DNA of 64,000 nt from Thelonectria olida (lineage: Eukaryota; Ascomycota; Sordariomycetes; Hypocreales; Nectriaceae): NCBI GenBank assembly GCA_020736575.1, contig JAGPYM010000007.1, positions 1,981,474 to 2,045,473 on the forward strand, read 5' to 3'. Positions within the stretch are counted from its first letter, which is position 1; each line of letters opens with the position of its first letter. Of this stretch, positions 10,909-22,072 are shown piece by piece. The position numbers and the translations under genes are program-made. The notes beneath the pieces were generated by a model. It was not told the DNA's origin, did not search any database, and worked only from the letters and a program-made list of their open reading frames with translations.

Positions 10909-12313
10909 CTAACTTGAAATCAAATTATTATCCGCCTCTCCCTTGTCCTCACTTGCATCCCGATTCTTACGCACCCTTCTAGCTGCCCGACGCCCAACGA
11001 TGGGTAATTTCTCAACGCCCAGATCCTTTGCGTCCTTTGGTAACAGCTTCGGGTCCAGCAGTCCAGCCTGGAACAACACACTGGCCTGGTCCCAGTACAC
11101 ATGCTCTTGATAAAGCCTCCCCCCCCTGATAGCGACGATGCTGACTATCAGTATCTCGATCCCCTTGTTCGTGGGCGGAACCCCAGGAAGCATCCATGGG
11201 ACTTCCTCCGTGTGCTTGAAATGGAAGTGCATCTCGTCCACGACACGGTCTGCTCCAATGGTGCGTGACAGCAACGTGATCTTGGTTGAAGGCGGCGTCG
11301 CGAAAGACTCGGAGTAGAACCGTCTCAGTTCAGCGGCTCCGGTACCCCCCGTCAGGGTTGGCATGTAAGTGACGTGAGGAGTTTTGTGCGTTGTGTAGGT
11401 TGACAGGGCTTGGTCGGGGTTCCGAGAAAAGAATTTACCTATCGAGATGGCTTAGTTTTTCCTTTCACATCAAGCTTAGCAAATGGCTAGGGAAGGCTCA
11501 CTCTGCAAGTTGTTCTCCAAAACAACTTCTAGGTCGGGATTAATTCCAAACACTTTCCTCGCGGCAGCCAGGCTCCGACTCCAGGCGAGCTCAGCTGCTA
11601 TACCATCATACTCGTCAAGATCGTGCTCGGCAAACCCTGGCTCTGCATTATATGTGTAACTGGGATACGCAAGGTCCAACTTGCCGCCGGAACCGAGGCC
11701 ACTGCGGATCTTTGTGCGTCTCATGCGCCGCTTGCCCTGAATGCCAACCATCTGAGACTGCTTTATGATGCCAATTTCCTCGCCAGCAGCCAGATGCACG
11801 AGGGCGCTAATACTGCTCGGGAACCGGCCATGAGGATCTGGGATACTGGTAGGGTAGTAGGCAATTAGAAGGCCGAGCTTGAATTCGGAGTTGTTGTCTA
11901 GGACATGGAAATGCTCGAGACATGTAGCTGCTGCGTCATCGTACGCTATTGTGTATCAGTTCACCACTCGAGATTCTCCTGCTATCATCCTGCTCACCTA
12001 TGATTCCGAATTTCTCACAGGGCCCCAGGTCCCCTTTGCTCAAGGACCGAATTCTGCGCAGATATCCATCTCCGCAGCTTTCCATTGAGATGTACTCGAC
12101 ATCAAAGCCCTCATCTCGCCACTCAGCGATAGTCGTTTCGTCAAAATCGTCGCTCTCACCCGTGATGTATAGCTTCGGAGGAGAACGCGGGAAGTCGCCG
12201 GAAAGGAAGTTCTGGTCCCTATGATTCGATGTATTATCCGAGAGAATCTGGACATTACGGCCCTCGGACTCTGGGACAGCCGATTTGATCAAGTTCGGCA
12301 CGTTGATGTTCAT
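10909..12313 (-). CDS. Dienelactone-hydrolase-like protein with C-terminal SnoaL/NTF2-like domain, 3 exons
   Basis: Exons 12313-11998, 11945-11502 and 11438-10909 give 429 residues; introns 11946-11997 and 11439-11501 have GTGAGC donors. The splices join GII to AYDDAATCLEHF and LENNLQ to SKFFSRNPDQALSTYTTH, both expected for fungal proteins annotated as carboxymethylenebutenolidase/dienelactone hydrolase. The hydrolase part retains the His-bearing PGFAEHDLDEYD. The C-terminal part (MPTLTGGTGAAELRRFY to EHVYWDQASVLFQAGLLDP) looks like a SnoaL/NTF2 fold. I see no GxCxGG-type nucleophile motif, so enzymatic activity is uncertain. The lysine/arginine-rich tail is long. An in-frame ATG 11 codons upstream (12346) is an alternative start. 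Confidence 0.8.
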
Positions 12314-12934
12314 ATCGATCTTGTCGCTAGGTATAGATTGTTGCAATGGGATTGGGGAAATTGATGAAAGAATAACATGTCACGTCGCCGTTCCAAGTTT
12401 TGAATCTTGGCTGAGGGTAATAATGATGTCAGATCTTCCAGGGTGGTAAGGCTGAGTCATCGGTTTGCGAATTCCTATTCGATAGCTGCTTTAGCGATTG
12501 CCTACCCTATAGACTAGGTAGTCTCAAAGGTGCCTGGCTTCTGGTCCGGAGGGAACTGTTGTTTTGCAGCAGCCAATCTCGAATGGGTCGGGACTACCAC
12601 GACTTCATTCAGGGCCGCGCCTATCGTGACCGCTCGTTCATTAGTCTACGTTCTAGACACTTCCGCCTTTGCTCTCATACCTGATACCGAGTTACACGTC
12701 AACATTTGACAACAGAGCGCGAAGAAATGCTCGCTATACTCCATTCATTTCTCTTACAGATGAAAAGGGTTGAAATATGGAATGTTATGTTTCCCCTGAA
12801 ACATCAGTGAATTCTGATTGACGAATTTATAACACAGACGGACGCCATGCGACATGCTCCCCTTCCGTTGCCAACCCGCCATCTCAAATCGTGGGTTCAA
12901 GGGAACCCCTAATCCGATCACGAAATAACGTGGA
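12314..12934. other. Intergenic, nothing recognised
   Basis: About 620 bp upstream of the dienelactone-hydrolase-like gene. It probably contains its promoter. No coding signal was found. Confidence 0.45.
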
Positions 12935-13640
12935 TTGACAGCACCTGTTTGCTATCTCACAAACGCGTGTTGGATAACATGTCCTGGCCCCTGGATGGCA
13001 GCCTTACACCTACGGTGCCACAGAACTCGTCCAGAGCGGCAACAGCGCGATCGACGTCGTAGCTGGCAAGGTTTGGTATGCCGGAAGGTTCTACCTCAAC
13101 TATCCGCCAATGATTACAACTACTGCGGCGATACCATTGCTCACGTCTCACTCCTCGTCATGACTTTCAAGGATGGCACGATCATCGAGGTGCCGTCGGA
13201 CCTCTCATGGACAGTGGAACCGGCCCGGTCGTGGACTCTCCAAGTCTACGACATTGAGGCCCATCACTCGAGACTGGAGCCCGAAATCAAAGGCTGGTCT
13301 AGAGCTTCCTTCGATGACAGCAAGTGGTACGCGGCCAAGGAGCTCCCGCCTCTGGTGGGAAAGCCAGCCCCCTCAGATTCACCCGTGCGCAAAGTCGAGG
13401 AGCTCATGACCCCCCCCTCTCGTTCCATGGCTCATCGAGGTCCCGCTGTTCCTACTGTGTGGGGACACGGTCAGCCAATCGGGCAGACCCCGACAACCAG
13501 ATCGCCACGTAGCATCGATGCTGCCTGCGGCTTTGCGCCCCCCGAGTGGCAGTCACACATCGGCACCATCGTGGTCGCGCGCATTTCCGGAATGAGATCC
13601 TCGTATCAAGCTCACGCTCATCTTACTTTATCTTAATATA
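12935..13640 (+). pseudogene. GH78 alpha-L-rhamnosidase N-terminal fragment
   Basis: Three frames together spell the N-terminal domain of a GH78 rhamnosidase. KRVLDN occurs near 12965, then APGWQPYTYGATELVQSGNS and VWYAGRFYLNYPP in another frame (about 12987-13100). The third frame carries VSLLVMTFKDGTIIEVPSDL, SRLEPEIKGWSRASFDDSKW and SPVRKVEEL (about 13148-13410). In the family, the jelly-roll domain reads in just this order: GDGWYAG, then a DGT..V..D.SW segment, then a GW..FDDS.W segment. Intact enzymes have about 800-1000 residues, whereas homology here stops after roughly 180. The catalytic (alpha/alpha)6 domain is absent. At least two frameshifts and a deletion make this a dead 5' fragment. 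Confidence 0.75.
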
Positions 13641-14550
13641 ACCCTTAGTTGCGCTAGGCATTATTTAAACAAGGTTCGGGCCGTGTTATCAGAGCGTGAT
13701 TTAGTTTTACCCCGCTAACTACCTCAGGACCGGCGATCGGCCACATCTCTCTGCATCAATGGATGGCATAATCCTGTATATGTAAATCCCGGGCTCCCTT
13801 CCCTACCCCTGCTGATTCCGTCCATCTGACTTGGGCATTAGAGCGGAAGGGAAATAAGAGGGTGTCTCTAACCCCCTTCCACCCAATCAATGTAGGTCAG
13901 GGGTGAATTAGAAACGCACTGGAGAACACGGCTTCGCCCTCCTCCCGTCCACACCCGCTTTAGTCGATCTTTCAGCTGTCCCGCATGCTCACCCTGAATG
14001 GATCTCGCCCTGCCATGTCACCCCGCATACCTGCGCTACACTAACTGTACAATCCCTGCGAGCACATCGTCAAGAGTTTCGGAAACCCTCTCGCTCCGGT
14101 GTGACTACCCGATTTATTGTTCGCATTCGGGAACCGTGGAAATTACGCGTCGGGTTGTATGTCAAGAATTCGACAATAGGGGCTGGGTGTATCCACAGGG
14201 CTTGTTGGATCTACGGTAATGGCAGAATTTGTTCATTTGCCTCCCTCGGCGTAAAGACGGCCTGGGGTCTCAGATTGATAAGGCGGGAGCCATTCGAGAC
14301 ATTTTAGTAAAAGCTATTACGATATCAATTTAATCTACTGTATGGTTCCTGGGAACTAATGTCCCCGGACCCATTCAAAGTATAACATTCGGTCGAAGCA
14401 GCACCGTGATGCATATAAGAGGGCCATTTGCCGACAGGCAGCTCGGCCAGGTTAGTTGCTATAACTTCAGCTCACTCTCCCCCCAGACTTGGAGGCTCCT
14501 AGGTACCTCATTTCAACCCCGATCATTTGATTCTATTTGAATCTCCCACT
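13641..14550. other. Intergenic region with promoter of the adenylate-ligase gene
   Basis: About 900 bp. I see no trace of the missing rhamnosidase catalytic domain. A TATA-like box sits at 14414-14420, about 130 bp before the downstream ATG. The rest is not assigned. Confidence 0.5.
14414..14420 (+). promoter_or_regulatory. TATA-like box
   Basis: TATAAGA, about 130 bp upstream of the ATG at 14551, a reasonable distance for a fungal TATA promoter. Confidence 0.4.
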
Positions 14551-16024
14551 ATGTATCCTTTGGCCGACGTCCTAGCGGTCGCTAAGATCCACCCTTTCTA
14601 TACCTCCAACGTACAGTACCCACCTGATGAAGATACCATTCAGGCAGCACGAGAACGAGCTGCGTTAGCACCAGGAGAGGCCAATTTGAAGGCGCAGCCA
14701 TTACTTCGAAAGAAAGACCTGTGAGTAAGCCTAGTAACTCTTGAACTTACTCTAACTGCTTTTTAGGTATCCTACCATTGAGAGACTTACCAACGACACG
14801 AGCCCTCAAAATACCTATCGTCATAATGTCTACACAAGCACTACTGGCGGCGGATATGGTTCGAAACCATTATTCTTTGCCACAGATGCGCTCGAGAACC
14901 GCCAGCAGAGGGCCAACTTTGGTCAGTTTCTACGGAATACAGGACTGATTAAATATGGCGACTGGGTCGTGACGACTCATTGTGGAGGCGACCTGTATAG
15001 GTATAGCGTCGTAATACGATAGAACGGATAGAATGATACTAATGAGAGGTGTATTAGGTCCCTAGACCTGACGTTGGAAATCATGGAAAATGCAGGAGCT
15101 TCCATTTTGGCCGCTGGAAACAACATGCATCCCACTAAAGTTATCCAGCTTCTATGTGAATTCCATGCCAACGTCTTGACTGGCGACGGAAGTCAAGTCG
15201 TTCAGGTCGTTCACTACATCTCAACCCTACCTACAGAGGAGAGAGAGAAGGTCAAGATAAATAAGATTATCTACACCTCAGAAGCACTCACTGCAGTGCA
15301 AAAGTCACACATACGTGCAGTTCTAGGCTCTGTGAAAATCTACTCAGTCTTGGGTAGCGCAGAAGCCGGCCCCTATGGAGCAAGTAACCCTGACCTTACT
15401 CCTACGGACCATCTAGAAAGCCATGAAGATTTCATTATTGACACTCGCATGACATTACTTGAGATCCTTCCCCTGTCCTTTACGGAGGGTGAGCCTATTC
15501 CTGATTCAGTACCCGAAGGACAAACCGGCATCATTGCGCAAACATCCCTTACACGTTTGCGAAATCCACTCGTGCGCTATCTGACTGGTGATATCGGTTC
15601 GCTTCATCCTCTCCCAGAGCAGGCCCGGGCCTTGATCGCAGAAGCCCACTCGCCATATTTGCGCATTCTTCGCCTGCAGGGCCGCGACCGTCGATTTAGC
15701 TTTGTATGGGATGGGGAGTATATCGAATTTGAGAAATTAAGCTTATTAATGGCCGACGTCGACCTAGGAATTCTGCAGTGGCAAGTGATCTTGGACAAGA
15801 TGGAGCCATCTAAGGAGGCGTCGCTTGAGATCCGCCTGCTTTACTCTCAGCGCAATGCAAACACCCTCTCTGAGCAGGCTGTGGTGGATCGCTTTAGGCA
15901 TTTTTTTAATGTTTATGCCTCTAATAAGCATCGCTTTTGTATCACTTTTGTTAATGACCTTACTGGGTTTGAGCTAAGTAAGACTGGACGGAAGGTAATA
16001 AAGCTCGTTGATCGCTTTACTTAA
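14551..16024 (+). CDS. PaaK-like AMP-dependent ligase (phenylacetate-CoA ligase family), 3 exons
   Basis: Exons 14551-14720, 14767-15000 and 15058-16024 (phase-consistent introns with GTGAGT and GTATAG donors) give 456 residues. The adenylate-forming P-loop YTSTTGGGYGSKP lies at about residues 79-91. GSAEAGPYGAS is a plausible acyl-binding/A5 region and RYLTGDIG is the A7-type TGD motif. Length and layout match the phenylacetate-CoA ligase (PaaK) group, which activates aryl acids, rather than the longer acyl-CoA synthetases or GH3 proteins. I see no carrier-protein or reductase domain attached, so the product would be an acyl-AMP or acyl-CoA. No pathway partners lie beside it, and the substrate is unknown. 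The first in-frame ATG was taken as the start. Confidence 0.8.
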
Positions 16025-17024
16025 CCTGGCGCAAGTATGGTAGAAATGTGGTATAATATTAAAGGGTTAATTAGGATGGGCTTCTAGGCTCAAACATCAG
16101 AAGATAGACAATACCGACACAAGCGTCGCAAGGTCTCAAGATGCTCCACCAGGTTAGCGCGCAAAGAAGTTCCCCGGGATAGAGCATCTTTGAGATGCAC
16201 TGCCGAGTCAACCAAAGTCTAGATGCGGTGATGACTATTCCGGGCTTAACAGCACTTCAAAATGGGATAACCTAAGTGACACTAAGCTTCTGCTAAATCA
16301 ACTCATGTTTTATATTGGCAGAAGTCTCTATGCGCTTCACTGTGCCTCACTGTTTCCCCCTGTCACTTTTTCAAGTAGCGCAGGACCATCTGGATCTAGA
16401 CGGAGCTGGCTCTGCTTAGCATAGTATCGACGGTCTGTGAGAATGCACAACGAGAGTGACGAATCGGCATTAAGGCTAACGCCAAGAACGAAGCAGAAAG
16501 TGCATTAACAAAACACCTGGGCGAGAGCTGCTCCCGCTGGGGCTGGCATTTGCAAGGCTCCGGGGCTAGACATGAAAGATCTCTCAGCGCCGAGCATCGA
16601 CTTTCTCAACGAGATAAGTCTCTATTACAGCTTAACTTCGGCATAATAATTTATCCTTTAGACCTTTCTACCTATTATGGCTCCCTTGGCGAACTCCGGG
16701 CTGGAGCTTACCGTCAATGTGCACCGATCTTTAAGAAAGAGATCGCTCGCAAAACATTAGGTAAACCCTTTTTAAAGAAACGGTATAGACTCGGTATCAT
16801 CTTCCTTTGAGCCCAGACGTATTTCTTTTAGACGACAACTTACCCGGATAGATGGGCCAGTGTGAACTGTTATTTTCATTGAAGATTTACACAAAAGATC
16901 GTGGTCTTGCTCTCTTCAAGCAGCTCGATAAAATGATGTCTTCAACATATTCCCCACGTTCCTCAGTAACTTGCCAATATCGTTAACGGCAGTGAGTAGG
17001 TTTGCGCACGCCATTGCAGCCTCC
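16025..17024. other. Intergenic, convergent 3' ends
   Basis: 1.0 kb between two converging genes. Only short unsupported frames are present, for example at 16550-16810. No feature was recognised. Confidence 0.45.
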
Positions 17025-19455
17025 CTACCTGTGGATGGTGTATCTGTTTACAATGCCAGCATCGCCAGGTTCAAGAACCGGGTCAGCATCTCCATCAGAC
17101 TCCTCCTCTATTGCGGCCTGATTACTCGTTCTCTTACGCAGATCTCTCCCTCTCTTTTCGAGAGCTGATATAGTCGCGGTCGTTCCCCTGAAATATCGTG
17201 CCTGATCGTGAAGCTTCTGGCAGAGGTAGTCAAAGTCCGAACCGCCCACCAACGCGAGGAAGCCGCCGGGCTCACAGGCTCTCGATGACTTGGGGCTTTC
17301 GAGGATTGCCGACGCTGTAATGAAGAAGCAATGGCTTGTAAACGGGCTGGAGAGGTATCCGTTGGGGTCAATCAGCTCGGCCGTGTTCAACATCTGCATG
17401 ATCTTCTGGCAAGCCATCGTGGAAGTCCTAGATGTTTCCTGATCATGGTTGGTAACTTGCTCAGACTCCTCACTGTTGTTTTGTCTGGTGTCTCGTGAGT
17501 CTGGGTTGCATGAGAGTATGACGAAGGTGTAAAAGTATAGATGAAGCATCAAAAACAGCCCTGAATGCCCATTGGTGGATGCCGTTCTGTAGCTATCAAT
17601 GCTAAACGCCAGTTGAGGCTCTAGTGATTGGTATTGCTTCATCAGGTCTTGGGTCGCCGAGACAAGGCCATCCTTAGGAACCTGGCTGGAACCTGAATGG
17701 GATGGACGGTTCTGGTTCAAGTACTCGACGGCCCCCGAGAATTGGATCATGAACTGGACCATCTGCGGGAATATCAGGTTTTGCATCGAGACAGTCTCCT
17801 CAAAATCGAGCTGGGCCACTTTCATATCTCGAGCAGTAGGGGGAGGAACCTCAATCTCGGATCGCCTCAAACTCGGTGGTCGGCCGGTCAGAAGGGACAC
17901 GCAAACATCCATGATGAAGACGGACCAGAACATGATCAGCCGGGCTTTCTGCTGATGCAAGGCAGACTGCTCATTCGTCATGATGTCCTTCCCATCCGGC
18001 CCGAGTGGTGTGTGATCGTAGAAAACGACTCCAAGGTCACTGTCTGTCTTGGGCGATCGGTGAAAGCCAAGGTCCTGTGCCATGCGAATGGCCATGCCTG
18101 ATAACATCCAAAGGCCTAGGAGATGCTAGTCAGCTACATTATAGGGTTGATCCGTAGCACAGATACATACCAGCTTCGTTGCTGTCTCCGAACTCTGCCC
18201 AGGAAAGAATTAGCAGGCCAGCTACGACTTCTGGCTCCGGTAAACCTAATAAGAAAACAAGCTGCTCCTTTGCTCTTTTCAGAAACTGTGCGCCTCGCCG
18301 CCATTCGGCGCCTTTCCGTTGCGGACTCATCTCAAAGGACAGCTCGGAAGGGCAGAACCGCATTGTCAGCGCGGCGATGGCATTGACCAGGAAGCTAGAT
18401 GCCTGGCCGGAGCGAACATGACCACCGAGAACCTGTGGGTTAAGGAAGGGGAAGAACCCCCCAAAGTTTGTGAAGAATACATCAAGTATCTGATGGATGG
18501 AGTCGGTGTCGAGGTCGTAGGTAGAGCCTTCTGAGATGGCGTCCTGATGCGATGTCGAAGATCCGTTGCATGGTGTATCTGCACGAGTCTGAGGCGTCTC
18601 CGTCGAATTCCCATGACTTCCTTTCTCAGATCTAGTGGAGCCGCCGCGCGGAAAGTTGACCGCTAACGACAGTCTTCTCAAGCCAGGAATCACAGCCGTA
18701 GGCCCGAACCGCCGGTAGAAGCGAAGCTTTATCGCCTTTGAGCCCGCACCTAGAGTCCTTGCAGGGCCAACGCCTGAGTTACCGTCCTGGTTTTGACCCT
18801 GAGGCGCCGTGTCTTGATCTTGAACCGCCTCAAGATCTAGGATAAAATCTTGGATATCGACCCAGTCATTCGGGACTTCGAGGCTCTCGAGTGAACGAAA
18901 TTCTCGAAGAACTGTTTGCGTGTCCTCGATTCTTGCTGAATCCAGCGTCGAGTGACCTGTGTGGACCAGATCAACCTCCTCGGCCAAGGCCTCCAAATTC
19001 GCGCTTGATATGAACTGATCTGTCGGGTTATCGGCGTCATCTCGTTCGAGGTTGACATCTTCATTTCTGTTTGCCGACGTAAGAAGATCGGATGCTTCAG
19101 CCCAGAGTTTGTGATGTGGTTCATTTCTGTTTCTCACTTTGCGCATTCTTCTCCGGTCAATCGTATCCCATCGACACTCAGCATTGGACCGCTCGCAGGC
19201 TACGCATTTTGCGAGGGCGGAGGTCTCGCGGTTGCCAAGAGTGTCGGCTGGGTCGAATGAGACCTGGCATTTCACTTTACGCAGCCGGCACAGGTGGCAT
19301 GCCGTGGAGGGTAGACCAGATCTTCGCTTGAATTGACGCTGGTTGGCCTTCCCGGAACCGAAGTCCTGGACGGTTGAGACACGGAATGTGGCGTCCCGGG
19401 AGTCGGTGTATGCAGCGGGTTTGTCTTCCGTTCTAGCTGGAAGTCTGTCCATCAT
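17025..19455 (-). CDS. Zn2Cys6 transcription factor with fungal middle homology region, 2 exons
   Basis: Exons 19455-18171 and 18115-17025 (intron 18116-18170, GTATGT donor, GCTGAC branch site) give 791 residues. The binuclear cluster is C53-x2-C56-x6-C63-x20-C84-x2-C87-x6-C94. The 20-residue central loop is unusually long, as most have 5-12. A basic stretch RRRMRKVRNRNE follows. The fungal-specific regulatory domain begins near residue 320 (LDVFFTNFGGFFPFLNP) and includes SWAEFGDSNEAGLWMLSG and MAIRMAQDLGFHRSP across the splice, then SVFIMDVCVSLLTGRPPSL. It is a nuclear DNA-binding regulator and could be a local regulator for the neighbouring redox genes, but nothing in the sequence proves targets. 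Confidence 0.9.
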
Positions 19456-19897
19456 GTGCCAATTTCGTCAAGCGATTTGCGAGATGATTCTGGGCAATCG
19501 TCCAGGGACGCTGGGAGGAGCAAAAAGGACCTGAAAATGCCCGTTTTAACTTTGTTGCCTGAGGAACCACGGTTCTTCTAAGCAAGACATTAACGTTACA
19601 ACCCTCGTACAAATGCTAATCATCTAACAACTATTAATGACAATGTTCCCTAAAGTGAGACTAGAATAGAGATTTTCATAAGTATCTCGATCTAGTGTTT
19701 AACAGGCTGGCTGTCTTCTTTCTCAGTTATTTCGGGGTGCTTTGAATGTTGGCGGATGGGGATCTGGTTCTGAAGGCGGTTAGTCTTGTCTCGGTGATCC
19801 AAACGCGGTAAGTCCGAAGCATGACAGAGATAATTCCTGCCCTGATCAAGCGTGTTCCAGCCTGGGAAGACGGTGCAAGGAAGCGATGTGTGTAAAT
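19456..19897. other. Intergenic, nothing recognised
   Basis: About 440 bp between the start of the regulator gene and the 3' end of the phosphatase gene. It likely contains the regulator promoter. Confidence 0.45.
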
Positions 19898-20834
19898 TTA
19901 AACAATATTGCAAATCTCTACCCTGAATTTTTGTCCGCCTAGCGCCAAAATTCTGACGCATTCCAGGTCCTTGACTATCCAGTCTGGCCCAGAAGCAGCG
20001 ATCTGCTCATACGTGTGGCTCGTCAACAATGCAAGAACTCTGCAGTTTGCTGCCTTGCCCGCTCGAATGCCGGCCGGACTGTCCTCAATTACAAGCATTT
20101 CCAATGCGCCGTTAGTCGATCCGATGCTGGAGCACCCAAGAAGATAACAAGCGGGATCGGGTTTACCAACTTTGACAGACTCGGCTGTCACGAGGCGCTC
20201 AGGCTTCGGGCATGGCAAGCTGAACCTCTCCAACCAACCTTTGGCCAGCGGCGCCGTACTCGACGTCACAATTGCCCATGGAGCGGAACATGACGCTAGA
20301 GAACGTAATAGGGAAGAAGCACCCGGTATCTCTGTCGCAAGGTGCCCATGGTTCTTCGGAATGGCCGATTCGATCTTTTGTACGTCTACAGGGGAGATCA
20401 GCTCAATTGTAAAATGAGGTAACAGCACCTCGCCGCTCTGCGCTAGACCAGCATGTGCTGGGATGCTTGGAACAAGGCAATGACAAGTGAGGTCTGACTT
20501 ACACTCCCAGGTAGCCTTTTCAGGAGCCACGAGTTGTAATGTGTCTAAACTGCGTCGCCCATGAGACATCTCAAGGATAGTTGCTGAGTCGACACCAATT
20601 TCTTTGCCAACACTGCCGCGCATGTGTTAGCTGGAGTTCCTGGGAGAAGGATCTAATCATTGGCAAGTGAGCTTACTCTGCCCAGTGTTTGACGACGGCG
20701 GCGGTTGAATCAATGATGGTGCCGTCCAGGTCAATCAAGAACCCCGAGAAATCTTGCTCTCGGTGCCGAGGTTGACTACCGGCCTGGTATGCCATCTCTG
20801 AGTTGGAGGAGTTGGGGAGCAGCACCTGGGGCAT
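19898..20834 (-). CDS. HAD-superfamily sugar/polyol phosphatase, 3 exons
   Basis: Exons 20834-20677, 20612-20503 and 20385-19898 give 251 residues. The first intron (20613-20676) and the 117-nt in-frame second intron (20386-20502) are supported because removing the latter joins KATWE to YVQKIESAIPKNHG, the normal family sequence. HAD motif I is IDLDGTIID (Asp35/Asp37), motif II is IVTSS, the motif III lysine is in GKPDPACYLLG and motif IV is IEDSPAG. The family contains glycerol-1-phosphatase and 2-deoxyglucose-6-phosphatase, which are small cytosolic enzymes that remove phosphate from sugar or polyol phosphates. A second in-frame Met at residue 14 is an alternative start. The exact substrate is unknown. 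Confidence 0.87.
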
Positions 20835-21049
20835 GGCAAGGGGCTTATTGGCGTGACAGTCGAAATTTAACGTCTACGGAATCGATTCTCAATTTTCCAA
20901 ATGTGGATTGTTAGCCCGCAATTGCTGTAATTGGAAAGTCCGACAGAAACTTAGCCGGCCCGGCGTCATCAAGACGCGCGCAACCCATCATGTCGGCCAC
21001 TGTAACGTACTTAGCTAGTGATCAAGTCTTCGACATAGCTTCGGGTCGG

Positions 21050-21543
21050 CATTTGTCACACGTTTCAGCTTCGCCCAATGGACTGATGCTAAACAGTTTC
21101 TCGATGCAGGCGTAGACATTCTTGCTCCGGCTTTTGGTAATGTCCATGGGGAGTACGGTCCTCGAGGTATCATTTTAGAGTATGAGCGGTAAGTTTGGGA
21201 GTCGTGGGCAAGGAATTCTGCCTTAAAATGCCTACATAATGGATACACAAAGTTGACCATGTCTTTCAGTCTTGATGAGATCCGTCGGGTCACGTCAAAG
21301 GTCGGAGTATTCATCGCACTTCACGGAGTCAACAAGTTTCCCATGGCTCTTACCCAGCGGCTTATAGCGGCCGGAGTGACAAAGGTCAACCTCAACCGCG
21401 ACATCCCTGCTGTCTACTATGAACACCTAGAAAAGCGGATCAACAAAGTCCCCTTCACTCAGTTGTTAGAGGAGTGTGCAGATATCATCGCGGATTCAAT
21501 GGCAGAGTACATGAATATCGTATTGTCAAGTGGGAGGGCATAG
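21050..21543 (+). pseudogene. C-terminal half of a class II fructose-bisphosphate-type aldolase
   Basis: Two exons with a good intron (21189-21269, GTAAGT to TTTCAG) encode TRFSFAQWTDAKQFLDAGVD, then ILAPAFGNVHGEYGPRG, and after splicing LDEIRR, IALHGVNKFPMALTQ and AAGVTKVNLNRD. The zinc-binding His in NVHGEYG and the HGxx(K/S) and VNxxRD signatures of class II aldolases are present. The 5' half, with the first metal ligands and the N-terminal barrel strands, is missing: upstream sequence to 20835 shows stops and no homology. The surviving reading frame is clean, so truncation is probably recent. Alternatively a long upstream intron hides the rest, but nothing supports that. Confidence 0.7.
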
Positions 21544-22072
21544 TGTCAACAATATTATCCGGATTTTCTCTTGCTATAGAACTCTAGAATAATCGAGTGT
21601 CTGCTGTTCGTTTGCCACTGATGCCACTGATGTAGACGCCATCCTAGTCAGCCAGAGAACATTGAGAGGGAATGTTTTGTGCTGGAAATGGATCAAGCCC
21701 CATTCGTCTCGACCATACCTGGCCCAATCGGAGCGACTTGAGCTCACCATGATCCCTCTCGGAGCGTCTACTAAGACACTCGGCCCTGACACCTGGAGGA
21801 GCGGACTAGGGCCACGGTTCAATTTCGGTTCTTTCCTGCTAAGGATCCCCCGAACCCATTTCATACCATGTGCAGGCCGAAGTTTGGATATTGACAGAAT
21901 CACGGGCGGGAAGTATTTGGCGCCTGAATCCGGGTACATAAGCTGCATTGACATCAAAGTGTCGATGAACCATGTGCCAAGTTACAATTCATTACAGGAC
22001 CCACGACTCCTGCTGGCTGGTTTCCAACACTCCCTAACTCCTGTCCGCTTCTCTCACGTTCCATAGTTAATC
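21544..22072. other. Intergenic, nothing recognised
   Basis: About 530 bp between the aldolase fragment and the SDR gene. An open plus-strand stretch at 21662-22066 has no recognisable family, and an overlapping minus-strand one exists; both are likely spurious. Confidence 0.4.
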
